Shown: positions 1 through 4,882 of the stretch, piece after piece
Layout: every line of letters begins with the position of its first letter
Numbering within the stretch: position 1 is the first letter of the stretch
Source: UMGS1370 sp963557065
Lineage (GTDB): Bacteria > Bacillota > Clostridia > Lachnospirales > Lachnospiraceae
Assembly (NCBI GenBank): GCA_963557065.1
Contig: CAUWCT010000098.1
Span: 1 to 6,655, forward strand
Length of the DNA: 6,655 bases
Direction of reading: 5' to 3'
Made by a program: the position numbers and the translations under genes
The notes under the pieces: model-generated
Told to the model about the DNA's origin: nothing
The model's input: only the letters and a program-made list of their open reading frames with translations
Databases searched by the model: none

Positions 1-194
1 TTTTGTGATGGTCATTTGTAATTTGGCAAAAAGAGCTGTGAATGGTAACAAAAAAATACCGCTTAGAGGCTATCTTCTGCACACTCTGTTCAGTATTTCC
101 GCCAGCTTCTCATTCTGCTTCTTCACACAAGTACATATCCTGCAAGGAACGCTTTTATGGAACAGGAATATTGCAAAGTAATTTCCTATTGCGT
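1..194. other. Left-edge region without a supportable gene
   Basis: This stretch lies downstream of the small-RNA terminator and runs to the window edge. A plus-strand open frame at 42-284 runs straight through the terminator hairpin and shows no family features, so I do not call it a gene. On the minus strand there is a short stop-ended frame reading KKQNEKLAEILNRVCRR just before a TAG near position 71. It has helix-like composition and could be the tail of a decayed gene or of an element, but I see no start codon, ribosome binding site or recognisable domain. No IS ends, tRNA or attachment-site duplication are visible. Together with the RNA gene and promoter (195-347), it makes up the 365 bases that lack a protein-coding gene. 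Confidence 0.4.
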
Positions 195-234
195 AAAAAA
201 ATAATAGAGGAATTAGCATACGCTAATTCCTCTA
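195..234 (-). terminator. Intrinsic terminator of the small RNA and Abi gene
   Basis: A perfect 13-bp inverted repeat (205-217 with 222-234, arms TAGAGGAATTAGC and GCTAATTCCTCTA) has a 4-base loop. On the minus strand it is followed by TTA and seven T residues (201-195). The T tract lies on the minus-strand exit side; on the plus strand the hairpin is followed by A residues, so it acts mainly for minus-strand transcription. It is the first terminator downstream of the Abi stop codon, so it should end both the Abi mRNA and the small RNA. Confidence 0.85.
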
Positions 235-312
235 AAAAATATGCCCTTGAGCCACGTAGGACATCAAGGTACTTTCAACTATAGTATATGCTGATTAAAT
301 ATTTTAATCAGT
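196..312 (-). ncRNA. Predicted structured small RNA (about 117 nt) paired with the Abi gene; candidate abiF-type RNA
   Basis: Seen: a perfect consensus promoter at 319-347 predicts a start at A312. The transcript would open at once with a perfect hairpin, CTGATTAAA (311-303), loop ATA, TTTAATCAG (299-291). About 20 unpaired bases follow, then a second stem CCTTGA (269-264) / TCAAGG (250-245) with a 13-base loop holding a possible inner CC/GG pair, then the 13-bp terminator hairpin (234-205) and T tract. No plausible reading frame with a ribosome binding site is present, so it is probably non-coding. Known: small structured RNAs (the abiF RNA motif) have been described beside Abi_2-family genes, and AbiF-type proteins have been proposed to work with RNA partners. 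Inferred: this RNA is the partner, perhaps antitoxin, of the adjacent Abi protein. I cannot confirm a match to the abiF covariance model by eye. The alternative is a 3' UTR or unrelated sRNA. Abi mRNA has no terminator before it and would also read through this RNA. Confidence 0.72.
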
Positions 313-318
313 GAAATC

Positions 319-347
319 ATTATAGAAAAATTTCTGAAGTTTGTCAA
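319..347 (-). promoter_or_regulatory. Perfect consensus sigma-70/SigA promoter for the small RNA
   Basis: Minus-strand TTGACA (347-342) and TATAAT (324-319) are separated by exactly 17 bases, matching both consensus boxes in full. The predicted +1 is A312, seven positions from the last base of the -10 box, and the first hairpin of the RNA starts at +2. The promoter lies in the gap just after the Abi stop codon (366-368) and points away from the gene, so it cannot drive Abi. It implies strong constitutive transcription of the short segment 312-195. Confidence 0.88.
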
Positions 348-365
348 GCACCAAATGCAACCTTT

Positions 366-1283
366 TCAAAGTGTTTGTAAACGCCTCCAGTTGTTTGGTA
401 TACCCATTATACCACGAATTTTTCTAATAGAAATAGTAGATAATTGGTGTTCTAATTCATTAAATAAAGTATCTATTTGCTTATGATAGGTCTGATAGCG
501 CTTATTGGATAATAGCATTTTAAAAGCAATCATTACAGCAAAATAATCATTCGTGTTTGAGGTTCTATGAAAATAATAAAAATAGTTATTATTGCACAAA
601 TTAACATATGATAAATACGAGTACAACCGTTCATCATGGGCACATCTATTTCTAATTGTTGACAGAAAAAACAAACAGCTTGCTAATTGATGTTCCCTTA
701 CTCCCCATTTCAACCTTCGCGCAACATCATCACGTTCCTGCTGTATCATATTAGAATAGAATTTACTAATATCGCCCATAGAAAGTGTATTTACTAACAC
801 CCATAAAGGAAGGTAATTTTTACCACTCACATAATGAGATACTGATAAATCTTTATTGATGTTGAGTGTAATCTTTTTATATAAGCTACTCAACAAATCG
901 CATACCTGGCCGTATTTTTTTATCCCCTGGGTATCAAAGTTTTCAAGTTTAAGATAATTTTTGTGTCCATGCGCTCTGGAAAAGCAGTAAGAGATCAAAG
1001 ATTTCACTTGTTTTTCTATTTCAAGTATATACTCCAGCGTTATGACCCGTAGTTTGCGATCAAATTCGTATAGGGCATATATTTCTTCTAATGTGGTGCC
1101 AGATATATATCTTTCATAAATAGTATCTTGTTGCAGGAAGGGTTCTTTGTACCCATTTATTAAATTATAATAGTTGATATTTCTTATAAGCTGCTTAGCC
1201 ACTCGCTTATTTTTAACAATAACTCCACGACTTTTTAAAATACCAATCTGCGTTCTGGTATCTCTAAAAACTTTTTCTTCCAT
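366..1283 (-). CDS. Abi_2-family (AbiD/AbiF-like) HEPN abortive infection protein
   Basis: 305 residues, full length for the family and soluble. Seen: the family's N-terminal motif INYYNLINGY (about 36-45), the acidic/basic helix LYEFDRKLRVITLEYILEIE (71-90), PLWVLVNTLSMGDISKFYSN (159-178), and the HEPN signature R211-N-R-C-A-H216 followed by DERLY. The C-terminus MGIPNNWRRL matches the usual MGFP-xNW ending. Known: Abi_2 proteins belong to the HEPN superfamily, whose R-x4-6-H motif is commonly an RNase active site; relatives cause growth arrest or death on phage infection. Inferred: a phage-defence toxin acting on cellular or phage RNA, held in check by the RNA encoded just downstream. The ATG at 1283 is preceded by AAAAGGGG at 5-base spacing. 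It starts inside the HD gene (49-base overlap) and is clearly more AT-rich than its right-hand neighbours, which suggests horizontal acquisition. No strong dedicated promoter is visible upstream, so it may depend on read-through from the HD gene. Confidence 0.9.
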   Translation of the reverse strand: MEEKVFRDTRTQIGILKSRGVIVKNKRVAKQLIRNINYYNLINGYKEPFLQQDTIYERYISGTTLEEIYALYEFDRKLRVITLEYILEIEKQVKSLISYCFSRAHGHKNYLKLENFDTQGIKKYGQVCDLLSSLYKKITLNINKDLSVSHYVSGKNYLPLWVLVNTLSMGDISKFYSNMIQQERDDVARRLKWGVREHQLASCLFFLSTIRNRCAHDERLYSYLSYVNLCNNNYFYYFHRTSNTNDYFAVMIAFKMLLSNKRYQTYHKQIDTLFNELEHQLSTISIRKIRGIMGIPNNWRRLQTL

Positions 1284-2530
1284 GCCTGCCCCTTTTCATA
1301 CTCTGTGTAAATAGTTTCATACATTGCCCTGGCTTCCATTCCGGCTTTCAGCGCCTCCTCATAAACCATATCTTTGTTTTTTTTGAGGACCCCGAACACA
1401 TATGGGCAGATCCTTCCGTTTTCTGCCAGATTTTCCAGTATTTCCAGTACCTCCTCAAGGGGAAACGCCGGCTTATAGCTGCGCTCTTCAGACAGGGCGC
1501 TGGCAATATCCGCCACTGCTGCAATTCGCTGGGGAAGGCTCAATCCCTGTTCTCCAATTCCGTAAGGATACCCTTGTCCATTCAGAGTCTCGTGATGGCG
1601 GACCGCTATCTGGAGCACTTCTTCTTCCACATGGCCCTTTAAAATCTTTTCTGTAATCGACACATGGCTTTTCATAATCTCCCAGTCTTTTCCCTCCAGC
1701 TTTCCCGGAGACTCTAAAATCTCTGAGGGAATCGCAATCTTTCCCAGATCATGGAGAATGGCTCCTAGATGAACCTGTCTCCGCTCTTTTTCCTCCAGAC
1801 CGCAAAGCTGTGCCAAAAGGTCACTAACCCGCACCATAACAGCACAATGAAGCGCTGTATAATGACTTCTGAAATCTATGGAGCTGACCAGCATCCGAAG
1901 AAGCTGTTCCTGAATATCCTGACTAATCCGCATCTGCTCCAGATGTCCCAAAAGCACCTGATGAATTTCTTCCTGACTTTTTAACACGCGCATCAGCTTT
2001 GGCAGCATCTCTTTTACAGCTCGAATGCTGTCCTCCTCATACCGCTCTGTGTTCATGGCATTCAGAAAGTTTTCCATCTGTTCAAGTGTGACAGACGGAT
2101 TTCCCACCTGCTTTAAATCTACAGCATCCAATACCTGAAGGCACTTTGACAGTCTTTTCAGCCTCTTTGGCATATCAGAACGGTCCGCCTCTTTGCGCCC
2201 GCTGTGGTGGTATAGAACCACGCCTGCATATTCCGGAAACGGCCCCAGATAATTCAAAAACAGATACCCGTACCTAGAATGGGAAAACGCAGTATCTGTT
2301 TCCTTTTTTAACAAATCTTTAATGTCCGGATTATGGAAGCTGCCGATATCGTGGAGAAGCATGGTCCAAATAATCTTTGCCTTTTCCTCTGATGAAAAAG
2401 AGCCGTCAGCATCCAAAAGTGTCAGCATCCCATATGCCACTCTTTCCCCATGGCCAGTAAGCCGTTCATCCATCTGATTTAAACACTGCACAATCATTTC
2501 CATTAAATGCTTTAATTCTGGAGATTTCAT
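1235..2530 (-). CDS. Tandem HD-domain protein with C-terminal HD-GYP phosphodiesterase domain
   Basis: 431 residues, no membrane segment or receiver domain visible. The C-terminal half (about 215-385) is a good HD-GYP domain: H228, HDLGKIAIP (H260-D261), H289, the HHE...GQGYP signature (H312, H313, E314, Y321-P322), and D341 followed by an ERSYKP motif. Known: HD-GYP proteins hydrolyse cyclic-di-GMP to pGpG or GMP using a bi- or trinuclear metal centre; intact ligands suggest activity, though substrate cannot be read from sequence. The N-terminal half (about 20-140) is a second HD-like fold with H27, H60-D61, H84, H108-H109 and D135. It lacks the E after HH and the GYP loop, so it is divergent and may be regulatory. 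The gene starts 18 bases after the terminator of the MCP unit with AGAGGTG as ribosome binding site. The last 16 residues overlap the Abi gene, so the C-terminus may have been remodelled when Abi arrived. Confidence 0.88.
   Translation of the reverse strand: MKSPELKHLMEMIVQCLNQMDERLTGHGERVAYGMLTLLDADGSFSSEEKAKIIWTMLLHDIGSFHNPDIKDLLKKETDTAFSHSRYGYLFLNYLGPFPEYAGVVLYHHSGRKEADRSDMPKRLKRLSKCLQVLDAVDLKQVGNPSVTLEQMENFLNAMNTERYEEDSIRAVKEMLPKLMRVLKSQEEIHQVLLGHLEQMRISQDIQEQLLRMLVSSIDFRSHYTALHCAVMVRVSDLLAQLCGLEEKERRQVHLGAILHDLGKIAIPSEILESPGKLEGKDWEIMKSHVSITEKILKGHVEEEVLQIAVRHHETLNGQGYPYGIGEQGLSLPQRIAAVADIASALSEERSYKPAFPLEEVLEILENLAENGRICPYVFGVLKKNKDMVYEEALKAGMEARAMYETIYTEYEKGQAWKKKFLEIPERRLVF
1284..1296 (-). 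promoter_or_regulatory. Ribosome binding site of the Abi gene, inside the HD gene
   Basis: Minus-strand AAAAGGGG (1296-1289), then five bases before the ATG at 1283. It decides the Abi start, because the next in-frame methionine is far downstream, beyond the conserved N-terminal motifs. It lies within the coding sequence of the HD protein, so translation of the two genes may be coupled. Confidence 0.65.
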
Positions 2531-2537
2531 GTTTTTT

Positions 2538-2545
2538 ACACCTCT
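2538..2545 (-). promoter_or_regulatory. Ribosome binding site of the HD-GYP gene
   Basis: Minus-strand AGAGGTGT precedes the ATG at 2530 by seven bases. It supports that start over later methionines. A TTGACA hexamer overlaps just upstream (2550-2545), but its -10 position would fall inside the gene. Confidence 0.6.
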
Positions 2546-2548
2546 GTC

Positions 2549-2582
2549 AAGAAAACCAGCCGCCCTGAAAAGGAGCGGCTGG
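2549..2582 (-). terminator. Intrinsic terminator after the MCP gene
   Basis: The arms CCAGCCGC and GCGGCTGG (2582-2575 pairing with 2563-2556) form an 8-bp GC-rich stem. Inside it a further CCT/AGG pairing closes a 4-base loop across a one-base bulge. On the minus strand the stem is followed by TTTTCTT. It lies 29 bases beyond the stop codon of the MCP gene and just before the HD gene. It should end most transcription of the chemotaxis unit, and HD expression may come from read-through since I see no convincing promoter in the remaining gap. Confidence 0.87.
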
Positions 2583-2611
2583 TAAAATTTCTGTCGTCTA
2601 TTTGTTAATTA

Positions 2612-4396
2612 TTAATATTTTCCGCCAATCATGGTTGTATGCTGCTCATTAGTATCAAAATCGTAAGAGTTGTATGCATTTTCATATGGCCGGTTTTCTT
2701 CTTTTAACCGGACGCTGCTTACTAATTTCTTTAAAACATGAGCCTGCGAAGACAATTCCTGGCTGGCAGCCGCAGATTCCTCGCTGGTAGCGGAGTTAGA
2801 CTGCACTACACTGGAAATCTGCTCGATACCCAGTGTAATCTGGGCAATTGCGCTGGCCTGGCGAGCGCTGGCCTCTGATATTTCATTTACAATCTCAGTC
2901 GCTTCCTGTGCACCCTGAACCGCCTTCATCAGCGCTTTGGCTGTCTCATCTGCAATATGAGTACCGTTTTCTACTGATTTAATAGAGCGCTCAATCAGGG
3001 CCGATGTATTTTTGGAAGCTTCCGCGGATTTGGTTGCCAGATCACGAACTTCATTGGCAACTACCGCAAATCCCTTGCCGGCAGCGCCTGCTCTTGCTGC
3101 TTCGACTGCGGCATTCAGAGCCAGAATATTGGTCTGGAATGCAATATCTTCAATGGTCTTAATAATCTTTCCAATCTCATTGGAACTGCTGGAGATATCT
3201 GCCATGGCTGCTATCATTTCCTGCATTTTCTCGTTGCTGATCCGCATACCATCGCCTACTTCTTCGACCTTGCTGCTGGCATTTCTGGCAGCTTCCGCAT
3301 TACTGCTGACCTGATTGGATACATCATTGATGGATGCAGATAACTGTTCTACAGAACTTGCCTGCTCTGTCGCTCCCTGAGCCAAAGCCTGAGCGCCGTT
3401 GGCCACCTGTTCCGATCCGCTGGACACACTGTCCGCCGTATTGCTGATCTGCCGGAATGTTTCGTTTAATTCATCGGAAATTTTGCTGAAGGATACATAT
3501 AAGGAATGGAATCCTCCAATATACTCTCCGGGGCAGGAAGACTCAACCGTATAATCGCTTTGGGCCAGTCTTGCCAGATACGTATTTTCATCCTCAATGA
3601 TGACTTTCAGCTTGCGTACCAGTTCTCTTACCTGTGATGCCAGAACTCCCAGTTCATCTTCTGACTGATACCCAATTTCCACATCCAGGTCGCCCTGAGC
3701 CATCTGGATAGCTGCTCCTTCAATCTCCTTTACTGGTTCCAGCATCACGCGGCCTACAACTGCTCCCACTGCGGAGCATATCAGAACCACTGCTATAATT
3801 ACAATTAACAGTATGATCACCGCCATACGGTAAACGCGGTCACTATTATCAGCCGCTCTAAAAGCACCATCGCTGTTATATGAAACCAAATTTTTGAGAG
3901 CAGCGTCCAGTGCATTGTAGCTGGTTAATCCCTGCCCATCCATAAGCTGAATGGCATTTTCCAATTTACCCTGTTTCACCAGATTCACCACCTGGCTGTG
4001 GGTGTTCAGATAGTCCTGCCACCCGCTTTTTACGGCGGCAATCAGATTTGCATCCTGAGCATCTCCCTGGCTTATTGTACGTTCATACGTACTGATCAGA
4101 CTATCCACCTGAGTCTTTAAATCCGCCATGATGCTATCCGCTTCAGCCCGCTTTTCTTCTTTCGCTGCCGTCACATATCTCAGTTCGTTTAACCGATAGT
4201 CACTTATCAGCCCATCCATGTCGCGAGCCTTGTCTACACCAGTCAGCCATCTGGTAGAAATCTCATCTGTAAAGCTGTTCATTCTGATTACCAGAAGCCA
4301 GGACGACAGGCCGACAGCTAAAATCCCCACCATAGCAACGCTGACTATGAGAACCAGCTTTTTTGTAATCTTCAAGTTTTTAATCCATTCAGTCAT
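2612..4396 (-). CDS. Methyl-accepting chemotaxis protein with 4-helix-bundle-type sensor
   Basis: 594 residues. Transmembrane segments lie at about 13-37 and 189-215 and flank a roughly 150-residue extracytoplasmic, all-helical region resembling the 4HB_MCP ligand-binding domain. A HAMP domain follows (about 216-268), then a HAMP-like second unit (about 270-312) and the long signalling hairpin (about 320-565). The highly conserved tip QTNILALNAAVEAARAG (421-437) contacts CheA/CheW. Likely methylation sites lie in ASSVEQLS (346-353) and EESAAASQELS (539-549). The C-terminal tail ends -GGKY. Role: membrane receptor controlling CheA kinase activity and so flagellar rotation; the ligand is not predictable. 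It starts six bases after the hemerythrin stop codon, with GGGGAG as a probable ribosome binding site inside the end of that frame, indicating one operon and translational coupling. The signalling half closely resembles that of the 587-residue MCP upstream, but the sensor domains differ, so they are paralogues with different inputs. Confidence 0.95.
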   Translation of the reverse strand: MTEWIKNLKITKKLVLIVSVAMVGILAVGLSSWLLVIRMNSFTDEISTRWLTGVDKARDMDGLISDYRLNELRYVTAAKEEKRAEADSIMADLKTQVDSLISTYERTISQGDAQDANLIAAVKSGWQDYLNTHSQVVNLVKQGKLENAIQLMDGQGLTSYNALDAALKNLVSYNSDGAFRAADNSDRVYRMAVIILLIVIIAVVLICSAVGAVVGRVMLEPVKEIEGAAIQMAQGDLDVEIGYQSEDELGVLASQVRELVRKLKVIIEDENTYLARLAQSDYTVESSCPGEYIGGFHSLYVSFSKISDELNETFRQISNTADSVSSGSEQVANGAQALAQGATEQASSVEQLSASINDVSNQVSSNAEAARNASSKVEEVGDGMRISNEKMQEMIAAMADISSSSNEIGKIIKTIEDIAFQTNILALNAAVEAARAGAAGKGFAVVANEVRDLATKSAEASKNTSALIERSIKSVENGTHIADETAKALMKAVQGAQEATEIVNEISEASARQASAIAQITLGIEQISSVVQSNSATSEESAAASQELSSQAHVLKKLVSSVRLKEENRPYENAYNSYDFDTNEQHTTMIGGKY

Positions 4397-4402
4397 TTCC
4401 TA

Positions 4403-4882
4403 CTACTCCCCCATCTGTTCTTGTACTGATCGAATGTGTGCTGCAACTTTCACATCCTGTTTCTTAATATGGTCGAGCAGCCAGTCACCGAGTTTTCTGT
4501 TAATCTCTCCTACTAATTCGACGGAAGGGCCTTCCTTCTTTACCCGTTCAGACACGTCTGCAACCATTTTGATAAATCCAGTATGATACTTCTTGTGATT
4601 CGGGTAATCGGGATAACCGGATTCTCTCTGGAGAATTTCCTCATGTCCAAAATGGGTCTTTGTGTACTCATTCAGGAAGTCCAAGACTTTGGTCATCTCA
4701 TCTCTTCCTCGTCCAGACGCACATGCTTCGAGAAGATCATCAATTGCGCGGATTAATTCTTTATGCTCTGCGTCAATCTGTTCGTTTCCTGTGGCAAGGT
4801 CCTCTGTCCAGACAACCTTCTGTCTTGCCGAGTGGACTGCTTTTTTCGGCTGTACAGCCGGGGTCGGGGTACTTCGGTTCCT
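4403..4882 (-). CDS. Bacteriohemerythrin domain, in frame after the MCP stop codon and without a visible start
   Basis: After the UGA of the upstream MCP (4885-4883) the same frame is open for 159 codons. It reads a Pro-rich linker (RSTPTPAVQPKK) and then a complete hemerythrin domain. All seven di-iron ligands are visible: H in QIDAEH (codon 4765-4763), H and E in THFGHEE, two H in NHKKYH, and H and D in DHIKKQD. Known: bacteriohemerythrins bind O2 at a di-iron site, and some are fused to the C-terminus of MCPs (DcrH type). No ATG, GTG, TTG or CTG occurs in this frame before the conserved W (4810-4808) or before the first ligand. The first ATG (4696) has a GAGGAAG upstream but gives a 97-residue product lacking helix A and its His. 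So either the domain is made by UGA read-through as an MCP fusion, or from a non-canonical start, or the fusion was recently broken, or the short form is used. Intact ligands argue against long decay. Confidence 0.8.
   Translation of the reverse strand, partial: RNRSTPTPAVQPKKAVHSARQKVVWTEDLATGNEQIDAEHKELIRAIDDLLEACASGRGRDEMTKVLDFLNEYTKTHFGHEEILQRESGYPDYPNHKKYHTGFIKMVADVSERVKKEGPSVELVGEINRKLGDWLLDHIKKQDVKVAAHIRSVQEQMGE
4840..4860 (-). other. Palindrome and A6G run just after the MCP stop codon
   Basis: A perfect 14-base palindrome CGGCTGTACAGCCG (4860-4847) is followed on the minus strand by AAAAAAG (4846-4840). It can fold as a 5-bp stem with a GUAC loop that begins 27 bases after the UGA. 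It is not an intrinsic terminator on the minus strand, since A residues follow it. A AAA AAG is also the classic bacterial -1 slippery heptamer. A 14-base palindrome has a fair chance of arising once in a window this size, so only its position makes it notable. Confidence 0.45.

Noticed and set aside
9..71. Minus-strand tail reading KKQNEKLAEILNRVCRR, upstream of a stop, as a mobile-element remnant
   Set aside because: It is too short to assign, with no start codon, no family motif and no element ends visible. It is recorded only in the left-edge description.
42..284. Plus-strand open frame of 80 codons at the left edge
   Set aside because: It runs through the terminator hairpin and the middle of the predicted RNA gene, shows no family features and has no convincing ribosome binding site. 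It is most likely a chance frame.
195..312. CRISPR array or tandem-repeat type III antitoxin
   Set aside because: The repeats are simple inverted repeats of different sequence. There is no direct repeat with regular spacing and no cas gene.
1402..1984. Plus-strand frames opposite the HD gene (1402-1656 and 1769-1984)
   Set aside because: They lie antisense to a well-supported HD-GYP coding sequence and have no features of their own.
2545..2550. TTGACA hexamer just upstream of the HD gene
   Set aside because: A good -10 box at 16-18 bases is missing and would fall inside the gene. The hexamer overlaps the terminator T tract and the ribosome binding site.
3012..3314. Plus-strand frames opposite the MCP signalling domains (also at 5265-5480)
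   Set aside because: They are antisense shadows of the strongly conserved, Ala-rich MCP hairpin; both places give similar Ala/Ser-rich translations because the MCPs are paralogues.
4840..4860. Hairpin after the MCP as a transcription terminator
   Set aside because: On the minus strand it is followed by A residues, not T. On the plus strand the T run precedes the stem. Neither orientation makes an intrinsic terminator.
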